Below, piece after piece: positions 43,073 through 52,943 of a DNA stretch of 64,000 nt. The DNA comes from Xiphydria camelus. Taxonomy: Eukaryota; Arthropoda; Insecta; Hymenoptera; Xiphydriidae. Positions within the stretch are counted from its first letter, which is position 1. Each line of letters starts with the position of its first letter. The notes beneath the pieces were generated by a model. That model ran no database searches. It was not told where the DNA came from and was given only the letters and a program-made list of their open reading frames with translations. The position numbers were made by a program, and so were the translations under genes. The stretch is from positions 15,666,143 through 15,730,142 of the forward strand of contig OY783195.1 of assembly GCA_963678675.1 (NCBI GenBank). The letters are read 5' to 3'.

Positions 43073-43766
43073 TATACAGGGTGTTACTTAATGATAGGCC
43101 GTAATTGCAAGGGCACATTACTGAATCAATTTCCAGTAGAAAAGTTCATATTAACATGTGTCCTAAAATGTCTGGTTTTCAAGATACAGGACGTCAGTTT
43201 AAAAAAAAATCGGTACTTTAATAATATCTCAACAATCCTCGTGCCGATTTTGTTGACATTTGGCACTGTTGTTTATTGTAATAAGACGCTAAGTTACCAC
43301 TAACTAGAAGATAATTATGAGTTCCAGTGGCGTCCCGGGGGACAATCTCACGAATAATATTGACCAAAAAAGTGTAAACCAGTGACTTTTTAAAAAATTT
43401 TATATTTTTTTTTCAGATTAAGCAGCTAAAAATACAACTTTTTTGTCTCTTCACATTATTTCGTACCTCACTTCGTTTTTGAAGAAAAAAGATATTATTC
43501 GTGAGACTGTCCCCCGGGACGCCACTGGAACTCATAATTATCTTCTAGTTAGTGTTAACTTAGCATCTTATTATAATAAACAACAGTGCCAAATGTCAAC
43601 AAAATCGGCACAAGGATCTTTGAGATATTATTAAAAAACCGATTTTTTTAAATTTTGACGTCCTGTATCTTGAAAATCAGACATTTTAGGACACATGTTA
43701 ATATGAACTTTTCTACTGGAAATAGATTCAGTAATGTGCCCTTGCAATTAAGTAACACCCTGTATA
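43073..43766. mobile_element. 694-bp foldback element, 290-bp near-identical arms
   Basis: TATACAGGGTGTTACTTAAT at 43073 pairs with the inverted end AGTAACACCCTGTATA at 43766. Arms run through GGACACATGTTAATATGAAC and CCCGGGACGCCACTGGAACT. Loop of about 130 bp. TATACAGGGTGT ends are common in insect mariner-type foldbacks. No gene. Confidence 0.8.
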
Positions 43767-44127
43767 TTTAAATAAATATAGTGTATGTAGTGTAGTGTAT
43801 ATAGTGTATGATAGAGCCCTAAAAACTGAAGAATACGTTTATATTATTATTATTTCTTACTGTATGGCCTTGGCCTTTTACATTATTAATCGCACCCTAT
43901 TCCCCCTTGCATATAAATCTATAAAATATGAAAATAGAAAATTCTTAAATTGTACTTATGAAAAACTAAGAAAACCCGCGCGTATGATTTGTATCAATCA
44001 TTATTCCGCTTGAATACGTTTATATTTTACTTTTGTACATTTTATGAGAAAATATAAAATCTTATTAATTATTATTAATCTTATTATTCATTATTAATCT
44101 TATTATTCATTAAAAGTAACATTTCAG

Positions 44128-44306
44128 GTTGATTGGGCATAAATAGGGTTGCCCAATTGGGGCCCAATTGGGCGGCCCAAATTGGGCATAGGTTGGGCGG
44201 AGCGTTACAAGCCCAACGAAAGTCCAATTGGGCACTGATTGGGCTGCCCAATTGGCGCCCAAATAGTAATTGGGCAGCCCAATTGGGCCCCAATTGGGGC
44301 CCAATG
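44128..44306. repeat. Right TTGGGC/GCCCAA cluster
   Basis: About 180 bp made almost entirely of overlapping TTGGGC, GGGCC(A/C) and GCCCAA words, for example AATTGGGCAGCCCAATTGGG. The frames at 44084-44360 are Trp/Pro repeats read through it, not genes. Confidence 0.75.
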
Positions 44307-44372
44307 AACATTTCCACACGGGATCTATCACCGTTGACGAGAATAGTGACGATGACTTAAGTCATGAGCAGG

Positions 44373-44929
44373 GCCTGTGAATGGTAGGACAGTAGGATGC
44401 AGTTTGCATATAACTGCTGTAATTTATTATTAGTCACATGCCCGCTAAATCTAAAAAATCTAAAATTGTTAGACCTGCCGAAATATTTACCAATATAGGT
44501 ATTCGATGTAACCAACTCGTCTACCAAGATTATGTAAATTATAAAAATTACTTGTTTCTTGTACACATTATTGTATATTATGTATATTATAAAACAATAT
44601 AGACATTGTGCATACATAATTATTAAATAAATATACATAATATAATATGAATTACCGCTGAGTACCGCGCCGGTGTGAATGTGTTAAAGATTTTTCAATA
44701 TTTTTACTGTGTCCACCAAATTAAACTATTTGACAATTGTTTTACATAATAACTACCTAACTAATAGATGATTCCATATGATTTTTTTGGTTGGTGTATC
44801 TCCAGCGATTGTTATAAATTTTCCGTTGCAAAAAATATTTTTTTAAATTAACACCTTTAAACAGTGTTTTTATGCCGTCGAAAAAATATATACTACTATG
44901 ATACGATAAAATGATATACTACTCACGAA
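44373..44929. repeat. Right inverted arm
   Basis: Begins in the transposase tail (GAATGGTAGGACAGTAGGAT) directly after the resumed coding of the interrupted transposase, so this is a second copy of the 3' end. It ends CTACTCACGAA at 44929. Confidence 0.7.
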
Positions 44930-45639
44930 GACCTACAATTTATTTTTTGAACGGCATTGATATCTTTTATAGTTCCAGAGAAAAAAATAGTAACGTTAAT
45001 TGTTGTTTACCTCCTATTTCCCTTATACGTGAAGTTAACGGTCTGAAATTTGTTGTGGAGTTATTTTGGATAAAAAGCAACAGATAAAAGGTTTAACAAA
45101 GTTAATTGGTGCCGGGGTATTTTTCATATGGAAATACGGCGAGACCCTTTGTGGGTCTAGTGGAACTGTACCCATGTCTATATGACACAACACATACAAA
45201 TTACTCCCGTGTGAACGTGAAGGAGAGAGTATGCGTGTAAATCTAAAAAAAATTGGAGACAGGTTAATTATTTATTGCAATAATTTTTTATACAATTTTA
45301 TTCCATTGGTATAGTATGGATCCAGCTGGTGTCATAAAATACTCGTACAGTATTTCTCGCATTCTTTGCGCGCCTGAATAATTTCGTATTTTTTATTTTC
45401 GTATTATCAATTCGACTAGTAGCTGATCCTGATCCGCATCAAATTCACTGAAACTGACGTTCAAAGGACAACAGAGCAACTGCAATCCAACTGGTGGTTG
45501 CGTTGCGGTCGCATTGCCGTTGCTAATTGCTGTGGTGAGAACACGGCCTAACGGTTTAACGACTGAACGGATCGAGTTCCGCAACGACTCAAAGAATTAC
45601 ATTATTTTAGTTTGTAAATGATCCAATAAGGTTAAAGGC
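44930..45639. other. Gene-free spacer
   Basis: No recognised gene. The 63-codon minus frame at 45393-45584 has no domain signature. Confidence 0.4.
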
Positions 45640-46420
45640 TCGACCAAAATGGCGATTTCAAAATAGGGACTATAAATGTATTTAATAAATTAATTTAAAG
45701 AAAATAATTTGTTAAAGAGAAAATGTTTAGACAAATGTTGTACAGTTTTAGAAAATCTACAACTTTTATGTGAAACTCTCCAAAATTCAATATGGTAATT
45801 CCAATATGGCGGATCGACACGCGATAATCCATCGGATCTTCATGAAATTTGGTATCTAGATTATGTAGGTCGCTGAATGCGACAATAAGGTTAAACTTCA
45901 AAGTGGCGTATTTAATATGGCAGATTGAAATGCAGGAATCCATCAGATCTTTACGAAACTTGACATCCCAGATTTTTTCAAATCATTGAATACGCGAAAA
46001 TGAGATTCAAAATTGAGAATATAAAATCTAATATGGTGAATCGAAATATTAAAAGTAATTTAATCTTCATGAAATTCGGTATCCTAAGGGTATAAAAAGG
46101 AATAAACATATCTTAAAAATTTCATCATCTAAGTTTTTAGCGTGATTAGTTTCAAACGTGTAGCTCAAACTTCAAAATTCAATATGAATTAATCTACTAA
46201 AACTTATATGATTCTTATAAAACTGGATAGGCAAGAGTTTCTTGGGTCTCTAAATACAATATGATGCAGTTCTAAAATTTAAAATAGCGGACCTAATATG
46301 TCAAAATGAAAAACTAAAATTTGTTTAATTCTTGTGAAATTTTGTAGACAACGTTTTTTCAAGACTCTGCGCCTAATGATGCTTAGTCGTGCCTATTGCA
46401 CAAAAAGCGAAGCTAATGTG
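45640..46420. repeat. Degenerate tandem repeat, about 110-150 bp unit
   Basis: AATATGG(C/T) followed by GA(A/T)TCGA/TGAAAT, ATCCAT(C/A)(G/A)GATCTT(C/T)A(T/C)GAAA(T/C)TTG and GGTATC recurs at about 45806, 45916, 46031, 46180 and 46297. Spacing drifts from 110 to 150 bp and units are strongly diverged. Confidence 0.6.
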
Positions 46421-46620
46421 CCATTAAAGTTTCACATCGTAAGATTTTAACAAACAATCGTCGGTTATGCTTAAAATTAAATATGCTAAGGGCTATAGGC
46501 TCCAAAATATTTGGGAGTTTCAGGAGCGCAGGCCCCCCCCCCCCATGGAGTTTAGGGAGCGTCCCCCAACGAAACCGGCAAGCAAAGCGAGACCAGACTT
46601 GTTTAAATCTAGATACACGT

Positions 46621-46835
46621 ACACCCGTGCTCACGGAATCTGTCGCTGGTGACTTTTTTTAAACCTTATTTTTAAACGTACTAACCAGTGAACAATTAAT
46701 TCTCATGCCCTCATTAGCTACGGTGACGTCTACTCTCGTTAATGAAAGCACGAGGATTGATTAATCATTGGTTAGTACGTTTAAAAATAACATTTAAAAA
46801 AAGTCACCAGCGACAGATTCCGTGAGCCCGGGTGT
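46621..46835. repeat. 215-bp foldback
   Basis: ACACCCGTGCTCACGGAATC at 46621 pairs with GATTCCGTGAGCCCGGGTGT ending 46835. Arms of about 65 bp continue through GTCGCTGGTGACTTTTTTTA and AAACGTACTAACCA. A (C)11 run lies just outside at about 46533-46543. Confidence 0.7.
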
Positions 46836-46951
46836 ATGATACGCGACAAACCTTGTAGTTATAATAGGTATATCATCTGGCGTCGGCTTGTCCATTACGG
46901 AAAATAGTGTAAATAGCATATCAAAGCGGCACTTTCTGGGCCTTTTTTTAA

Positions 46952-47094
46952 CACTTTCGCTGCGACTTTTCAGATAGGGGGCGCTCCAGGAGCGGCGGAG
47001 TGAGGAAGCAACAAGTTGGTGTCACCGAAAGGTACCATGCACACTCGGGTATGAAACCCTATGGCGCCTATAGGTGCCATGCGCAGTGAAAGTA
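46952..47094. mobile_element. 143-bp TTAA-flanked MITE
   Basis: TTAA (46948-46951) CACTTTCGCTGCG ... GCGCAGTGAAAGTA TTAA (47095-47098). Probably piggyBac-type. It contains mirrored GGTACCATGC / GGTGCCATGC words. Confidence 0.6.
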
Positions 47095-47098
47095 TTAA

Positions 47099-47986
47099 CT
47101 TAATTATAATTGAGTTGCTCAATGCCATCCTTGCCTAACCCACGAAAATTTAAATTTGGCGCTTTATTGTTTAACATCATATACAGGGTGACATTTTGAA
47201 AACTTGCCACCCCAATATCTCAGAAAGTTACAAAGATTTTCGAAAAAAAAATACGGTTTCGGTAGTGAAGAGGGGGAACCAAAATGACATAATCGGAGAC
47301 GCACCCCCTCCAACCCCCTTAGGGGTAGCCCCCCCAACTTTGTAATCTTAAATAGCAACCCCCCATGTGTGATATAGCATTGGAAAGCTCTTTAAAAATG
47401 CTTTACAACACCAAATTCTGGTACCTTTCGATGAGTAGTTTTCGAGCAAATCGAGAAAGAAACTGCTAGAAGTAAGTTTTGTCAATTTATTTATTTAAGG
47501 TCAATTACGTTACAATAAATTTTAAAAATATAATTATATATAATTTTGTCCGGCTAGGAAGGCAAAATATCCCTCTGTGCGGCGATTCGAGTGTCTCGAA
47601 TCACTGTTCACGGGAGTGGCGACGTATCGCAATCGGTGAGGTATCATTCTGCAGCTGGTGCTGGGTTGAGCAGTGTCGACCGGCTGCTGCTGCTGCTTAT
47701 TCGTTAGTGCCTTCCACGTCGCTTTGCGGTCGCCGAGGCAGAGTTCGACCACTCTGGCATCGCTTTCCTGGGGACCATGTTGACGGTAACCTCTTCCTCC
47801 ACGGCTGCCAACGGCACTAGATTCTCTCTGCAATTAGGTATGAGGTGTGTAATTCGGTTGGGCATTGAAAAAATCCGAATTATCATTTCCTCCCACTTCT
47901 AAAAATTACTTACCATGGCTGTGGATGCGATGCGGTTTATTAGACTTTGGTTTGTATCGGCGCCTCTGGTTTTGACCGTTGACCCA
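47099..47986. other. Left flank of the Polinton
   Basis: 47184-47480 begins ATACAGGGTGACATTTTG and looks like one end of a foldback or mariner-type repeat without its partner. 47834-47915 is a sequence that recurs in direct orientation at 58585-58668 on the other side of the Polinton. No gene seen. Confidence 0.4.
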
Positions 47987-49420
47987 AGTAGATAAGCTAT
48001 GCGGGTACGGGGGCACCAACGTGACCAAAAATGGCGGGAAATTTGAATTTTGCGTAAGTGCGCATGCGCCGTGGCGGGAAATTTGAATTCGCGCATCACG
48101 TGACCCAACGGAGCTCTGTCATTGGTCGAACCCCCACTCCTCGACCCCCTCCATCAACGCCAGGTGGCGCCAGTGTCGATAGTCAACGCTAGGTGTCGCC
48201 ACCGTAGGCTGCGGCCATTTTGAATTTTACTCCGACAGAGCTTTGCCATTAATTGAACCCCCACTCCTCGGTCTATACAATCAACGCCAGGTGGCCCCAC
48301 TGTCGGTAGTCAACGCTAGGTGTCGCCACCGTAGGCGGCGGCCATTTTGAATTTTACTTTAACAGAGCTCTGCCATTGATCGAACCCCCACTCCTCAACT
48401 TCCACCATCAACGCCAGGTGGCGCCACTGCCGATGGTAGTCAACGCTAGGTGTCGCCGCCGTAGGCGACAGCCATTTTGAATTTTACTCCAACGGAGCTC
48501 TGCCATTGGTCGAAACCCCACTTTTCGACCTGAGCCATTGGTCAAGGTCAACGCCACCATCCCACTCGAACAGCCTTATCGCGTGCAGGTTCCGACTTGT
48601 TCCGAGCAATCTTGCTACGAAGTTTACCACGATGATGTTCCTGGATTTGCGAGGACGTCATACGTACATTTAAACGCTACTGCGCATATCCGATTCCTGG
48701 AATTGTCGGACCACGAGGAATCGAACCGCACCGCTACTGCGCAGTTCCGACCAATCCGCGCGCGTCACATTCCTGAGCGATGACGTCATGCCTTATCGCG
48801 TCGTTACTGCGCAGTTGACCAGCCTTGGAATGCGTGCAGGTTCGGACTTGAATCTTGCTATCAAATTTTAAAGGATATGCCTCTACTGCGCAGTTCCGAT
48901 CGAGCCGAGCGTGTCACAATCCTGAATGATGACGTCATGCCTTATCGCGTCGCTACTACGCAGTTGACCGGCCTTGGAATGTGTGCAGGTTCAGACTTGT
49001 TCCATGCTACTGTACAGTTTCGACTGATCCGCGCGCGTCACATTCCTGAGCGATGACGTCATACCTTGTCGCATCGCTATTGCGCAGTTGACCGGCCTTG
49101 GAATGCATGCAGGTTCAGACTTGCTCCGCGCTACTGTACAGTTTCGACCGATCCGCGTGCATCACATTCCTGAGCGATGACGTCATACCTTATGACGTCG
49201 CTACTGCGCAGTTGACAGACCTTGGAATGCGTGCAGGTTTGGACTTGCTCCGAGCCTTATCTCGCGTGAACTACAAAGGGGGTGTTGCCGCTACTGCGCA
49301 GTTCCGACCGAGCCGAGCATGTCACATTCCTGAGCGATGACGCCATAGCGTCTCGACAGGCATGAACACGTTTACCTCCACCACCTCACCTCTACCAGCA
49401 CAACGTCTTTGCTTAAATAA
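47987..49420. repeat. Polinton left TIR with tandem units
   Basis: Pairs with the right TIR (56681-58353). In order from the outer end: a unique tip; about three and a half units of roughly 117 bp (AACGCCAGGTGGC, GTCAACGCTAGGTGTCGCC, GCCATTTTGAATTTTACT); a 240-bp block (TCGAACAGCCTTATCGCGTG, CGAAGTTTACCACGATGATG); then 125-150 bp units, each with TGACGTCA, CTACTGCGCAGTTGAC and GGAATGCGTGCAGGTT. It ends at an AT-rich TATA-like box. Frames within it (48538-48783, 49098-49340) are repeat readings, not genes. Confidence 0.8.
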
Positions 49421-49450
49421 GAGGATGTTATCGGAATCATGGTGACGTCA
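48781..49450. promoter_or_regulatory. Five TGACGTCA palindromes, left TIR side
   Basis: Perfect CRE/ATF-type sites at 48781, 48930, 49054, 49178 and 49443. All but the last follow (C/T)TGA(G/A)(C/T)GA and precede TGCCTTATCGCG or TACCTT. Half or mutated sites sit at 48655, 49193 and 49338. Six mirror sites are in the right TIR. Confidence 0.7.
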
Positions 49451-49490
49451 TGCGTGCAGGGTCGGACTTGCAACTACGTAGTAAGGTATT

Positions 49491-49519
49491 TCTTCTTCTT
49501 CTTCTTCTTCTTCTTCTTC
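49491..49519. repeat. (CTT)n microsatellite
   Basis: Nine CTT units inside the Polinton, just beyond the left TIR. Confidence 0.8.
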
Positions 49520-49820
49520 CGTTAACGATTCTACCATCGGGGAACCGTAGTTTAAATAATGAGCCAACATTTTATTCTTTTACCTTTATTGCTAAAAAAA
49601 ATTAGCCTTTTTGACAATAAATGCAATCCTTGATCATGGGTCGTGGACCGCCTCTGCCTCTCGGCACCCGGTGATGTATGCGACATCGACGACTTTGAGC
49701 GGAAATATCTCAAAAACCGTTCAATGGATGGGCATTTTATCTTATACATTTTTTATTAGTCTCAATAAACTCTATAAATTTTATGAGAATATAGTATGAA
49801 AATCCGCAAAGCAGTTTCTG

Positions 49821-50666
49821 TTAGGTGCAAAACATAGTCTTACATTGCATTTTCTGCAAAATACGTGTCTGACCTGATTTGCAGTTTCTACATCTACCTT
49901 TTTGTCCATATATGGGAAAATGGTCTAACTTATCAAGATTGCAGTCATTTTCGGGTCTTGATACAATCGCATTTATCAGGTTCATAAAGCAGTCGAAACC
50001 CCATCCTGTATCTGCCCTCGTTGAGCTCCCGGTCCTTACGAATCCGTACTTGTCGGCATTCCAGCAAGCGGAACATATGTGCTTGAACTTCGCGTAAGGC
50101 ATGTCCGTGTTCACGTGATCATCGTAAACGTGTCGGAGATTCGCGTCATCCTGCCGGAAGAGCACCAGCAGGTTGACATTATCGCGCACCAGGTGCTTGG
50201 GAATACGATCGTACGTCTGACAGAGGTAGAAGCAGTCGACATCACTGTGTCGACCCATGCAGAAAAAGGCTCTGATATTGTCTTGGTTCTCGCAAGCGAA
50301 GTCGTCGAAGATCATTACCGAGTTTGGACGTGTCTCTTCCGGCGACACCACCTGCTCGTGCTCGCGTAAAGCATGGTACTCGACACTGTCCACCGAACCG
50401 AGAACTTTTTCCAGGAACCTGTACTTGGGCTGATTGAACGATTTCGAGTAGACGTACACGTTCTCGAATCTCAGTCCATCGGGATGCGTCACGAGGGTGA
50501 GCAGCTCGTTCGTCTTGCCGCAATTGGACGGTCCACAAAACACTGCCCGCACGCTATTTGGCAGCAAATCGCCGTGCCGCTTCTTTTCGACACTCGGTTG
50601 CGTGAGCTCATCAAAGTTCACCACGGGCAGCCTCGTAGACTGTTGGTCGAATCGTAGTTCTGTCAT
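49821..50666 (-). CDS. Polinton packaging ATPase (A32/FtsK-HerA type)
   Basis: An uninterrupted 281-codon frame starting MTELRFDQQS. Walker A is GPSNCGKT at residues 45-52, Walker B is VMIFDDF at 117-123, and a downstream Gln-containing motif YLCQTYDRIP fits this ATPase group. Its relatives pump DNA into capsids in Polintons, virophages and large DNA viruses. A Cys-rich tail (CRNCKSGQ, then two more Cys) may bind zinc. It is the only fully open viral-type gene in this Polinton and lies on the PolB strand, about 2.3 kb downstream of the PolB end. No capsid gene remains here for it to serve, so any current function would need helpers in trans. Confidence 0.88.
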   Translation of the reverse strand: MTELRFDQQSTRLPVVNFDELTQPSVEKKRHGDLLPNSVRAVFCGPSNCGKTNELLTLVTHPDGLRFENVYVYSKSFNQPKYRFLEKVLGSVDSVEYHALREHEQVVSPEETRPNSVMIFDDFACENQDNIRAFFCMGRHSDVDCFYLCQTYDRIPKHLVRDNVNLLVLFRQDDANLRHVYDDHVNTDMPYAKFKHICSACWNADKYGFVRTGSSTRADTGWGFDCFMNLINAIVSRPENDCNLDKLDHFPIYGQKGRCRNCKSGQTRILQKMQCKTMFCT

Positions 50667-51037
50667 GACTGGTGCGAGGGCTATAAGTTGCGCGTTTATA
50701 TAGATTGATCATTCAGTTTGTTGGAATTGAACACCCCGCCATGGTTGCCTTTCTCCCCCTCCAGAGTCTATTAGAGAGGATAGCGGTGGGAGCGATCCTC
50801 CTCTCTCTCCGAACCGGACCGTCAGCGAGAGCAGTCGAGTATAAGACGAGTGTAGTGTGCACGATCGGTTTATTATATTATCATTACTATTAAGTTGATT
50901 AGCAATCTGCTATCATTCGAGAGTAGATCCAAAGCTGTGTATAAAGAGGTGTTCAATAAACCATACTAAAGCAAGAAAGGAAATAGCAAGCCTCCCATAA
51001 CCTCTAACACAGTTACACCCTGGATTTAAATCAAAAT
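50667..51037. other. Intergenic region between ATPase and minisatellite
   Basis: Probably the ATPase promoter region: on the minus strand the sequence TATATAAACG (complement of 50694-50703) lies about 30 bases ahead of the ATG at 50666. No other gene seen. Confidence 0.4.
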
Positions 51038-51357
51038 TTTAAGAAGTATCTCTGAGGATATACCCCAGATGTATCTCTGAGGATACACACAAGATGTATA
51101 ATATTTCTGAGGATACACCCCAGATGTATCTCTGAGGATACACCCCAGATGTATTTCTGAGGATACACCCCAGATGTATCTCTGAGGATACACCCCAGAT
51201 GTATCTCTGAGAATACACCCCAGATGTATCTCTGAGAATACACCCCAGATGTATCTCTGAGGATACACCCCAGATGTATCTCTGAGAATACACCCAAGAT
51301 GTATCTCTGAGGATACACCTAAGATGTACCTCTGAGGTACACCCCAGATGTATCTCT
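51038..51357. repeat. 25-bp minisatellite, about 13 units
   Basis: Unit GTATCTCTGAGGATACACCCCAGAT with small changes, period 25. Each unit contains GATACA...TGTATC, so it can fold on itself. Because 25 is not a multiple of three, all three minus frames read the same peptide periodically (WGVSSEIHLGCILRD), which explains the three overlapping open frames here. It is not a coding array. Confidence 0.85.
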
Positions 51358-51361
51358 GGTG

Positions 51362-51412
51362 TTTCCTACGACGTCTACCTCGTGGAGCGAGTGCTCAAGA
51401 TATGCGGAAATA
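51362..51412 (+). pseudogene. Orphan duplicate of chromodomain sequence
   Basis: ACGACGTCTACCTCGTGGAG and the next 30 bases nearly match 52482-52530 in the chromodomain ORF (YLVERVLK). It borders the minisatellite, so the array seems to have grown inside a second, lost copy of that region. Confidence 0.6.
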
Positions 51413-51507
51413 GATCAGAAGGAGTTTTAACTGCTTCGTGAACCTGATAAATGTGCAGTGATTGTTGAAGTGTTGATCAGTTGACTCTTGCACCCGATCG
51501 CGTCCAC

Positions 51508-52401
51508 ATGTACAGCGAGATACGCAAGGAGAAGGATGTCTTACGTCAAATCGTGAAAGCCAGCGAGACGATTCGACGAAAGCATCGAATGATAAAACTG
51601 GGCAGAGAAAGGACCGAACGCGTGATGAGTGAAGTCTTCAAACCTATGGGTACCATGGAGAAATTGGTTCGGTCCGTGGCATCCGTTAAGACTGAACCGA
51701 AGCAGGAGAAGGAGGAGCCACAGTCGGAGGAAGACAATGCATCCTTCCGGATGATAACGGGTGACGTTGAGGAGGAGGAGGAGGAGGAGGAGGAGGAGGA
51801 GGAGGAGGAGGAGGAGGAGGTGGAGGATGAAGAGGAAAACTTGGGGCAGGAGTACTTGAGGAAGTTGGAAAAGAAAGATCTGGACACGATTTACGGTGTG
51901 CGCGAGCTCTCCGGAGAGAGGTTGATGATTGGCAATTCTCCGATAGCCTTCGAACGTAATCTCATTCGCGTGGGTAATGTAATTTATCCGAGCACTAGAG
52001 GACTGATGGAGCTACTGCTCAAGAAGACACCCGACGAGACCCTCGTGAGTCAGGATGATCTGAACAATTACAGAAAAATCATCCTCGTGACAAATACGCA
52101 CAGAAAGCATTATACCGAGAGTGGACTGATACGCGATAGCAAGAGCATCAAGTTCAACAGCATTATCGCGAGAGCTATCGGTTACCACGCTGAGTCGCCG
52201 AAACGCGGAGGAGCGAGACTGCTACGATACATGGTCGCAGAGAGTGGCAAACGTGTCGAATACACGTACTGGGACGATGCCAATGAACTCGTGGATCGCC
52301 TTCGTCTGCTGCTACCGTCTCAGGCTGCCGGTAACTCTGGTCACTCCAACGAGATTATATCCATCATCGAGAGATTGCGTGAAGCCGACATCATTTATTA
52401 G
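51508..52401 (+). CDS. Conserved Polinton-associated ORF with acidic tract
   Basis: 297 codons from the ATG at 51508 (MYSEIRKEKDVL), fully open. The N-terminal helix is basic (ETIRRKHRMIKLGRERTE). A run of about 17 Glu follows around residues 90-108, encoded by GAG repeats at 51766-51822. The conserved C-terminal half contains TIYGVRELSGERLMIGNSPI, YPSTRGLMELLLKKTPDE, YTYWDDANELVDRLRLLLPS and ends SNEIISIIERLREADII. I know this last block as a recurring ORF of animal Polintons, but its function is not established. No catalytic motif seen. It could be a structural or DNA-binding protein. Confidence 0.75.
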   Translation: MYSEIRKEKDVLRQIVKASETIRRKHRMIKLGRERTERVMSEVFKPMGTMEKLVRSVASVKTEPKQEKEEPQSEEDNASFRMITGDVEEEEEEEEEEEEEEEEEVEDEEENLGQEYLRKLEKKDLDTIYGVRELSGERLMIGNSPIAFERNLIRVGNVIYPSTRGLMELLLKKTPDETLVSQDDLNNYRKIILVTNTHRKHYTESGLIRDSKSIKFNSIIARAIGYHAESPKRGGARLLRYMVAESGKRVEYTYWDDANELVDRLRLLLPSQAAGNSGHSNEIISIIERLREADIIY

Positions 52402-52413
52402 TGGGATCGCACG

Positions 52414-52764
52414 ATGTCTCTTCGTCAGTACTACCATGAGCATCGACGTGTTCGAACGAGACTCGCCACGGTCAAATATCCCGATGTCTACCTCGTGGAG
52501 CGGGTGCTCAAGAGACGCGGAAATAGACTATTTGTAAAGTGGTTGAGTTTCAATCATTTGCGCAACAGTTGGACAAATAAACGATTCATTTATTCCTCCA
52601 AATCCACGTTTATATTCATTTATAGGAATATATCTGTGGTGAGCGGCGACACGCATCACTCTTCAGGCAAATACGAGGTGAAACTTCGGACGGAGCAGAG
52701 CAATCGATTGGAAGTCTTTAGTGCTGCGGTACTTGAGGGCTCTTTCTCTCGTAATGCCGGTTAG
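52414..52764 (+). pseudogene. Chromodomain ORF, probable C-terminal remnant of the Polinton integrase
   Basis: Opens 12 bases after the stop of the previous ORF. Residues 20-60 form a chromodomain: VKYPDVYLVERVLKRRGNRL, FVKWLSFNHLRNSW with the aromatic W and W positions. Polinton integrases often end with a chromodomain. Here the RVE catalytic core that should precede it is absent, and the tail after residue 62 is not recognisable. An ATG at the start (MSLRQYYHEH) leaves open that it is a separate small protein. Confidence 0.6.
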
Positions 52765-52943
52765 TTTTACTTAAGTATATCCACACCTATATTTATATCC
52801 ACACACGTACGCACAGCTATATTTACATTTGTAATCCTACCTATAATTTACAGTCGTAATCCTATTACACACACACAACTATATTTACATTTGTAATCCT
52901 ACCTATATTTACAGTCGTAACCCTATTCCATACACACACTCAT
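52765..52943. repeat. About 62-bp tandem duplication between convergent genes
   Basis: ACTATATTTACATTTGTAAT followed by CCTACCTATA(A)TTTACAGTCGTAA occurs at about 52816-52865 and 52878-52926, with partial units on both sides. It sits between the chromodomain ORF and the PolB stop. Confidence 0.6.

Larger units (their letters stand above)
39654..44322. mobile_element. Large non-autonomous element with TTGGGC/GCCCAA clusters
   Basis: The termini CCCGTGTGGAAAT and ATTTCCACACGGG are inverted. ACCACCGTT left of it and ATCACCGTT right of it (offset by one and five bases from the TIRs) look like an 8-9 bp target duplication. Removing the element and one copy restores the host transposase frame. Palindromic TTGGG(C)/GCCCAA words are packed at 39668-39732, 39880-39971, 40262-40312 and 44128-44306. 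No transposase. The interior is a stack of foldbacks. Confidence 0.65.
37938..44929. mobile_element. DDE/SWIM transposon flanked by inverted copies of its own 3' end
   Basis: 37938-38530 and 44373-44929 are inverted repeats of roughly 560-590 bp. Both start TTCGTGAGTAG at the outer edge and include CAACCAAAAAAATCATATG and the tip of the transposase coding region. The transposase itself (38690-39653 plus 44323-44372) lies between them. A large element (39654-44322) is inserted in its last codons. Confidence 0.65.

Noticed and set aside
44084..44360. Four overlapping Trp/Pro/Asn-rich frames
   Set aside because: Readings through the TTGGGC/GCCCAA cluster.
48538..49340. Two ORFs with shared TAQFRP(I/S)RA(C/R)HIPER ends
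   Set aside because: They run through tandem units of the Polinton TIR and reappear in the opposite TIR.
51026..51318. Three overlapping minus-strand open frames with periodic peptide
   Set aside because: All three frames read the same 25-bp minisatellite; period not divisible by three explains them.
51038..51357. Regular 25-bp repeats that could suggest a CRISPR array
   Set aside because: Units are back to back with no spacers, in a eukaryotic Polinton. It is a minisatellite.
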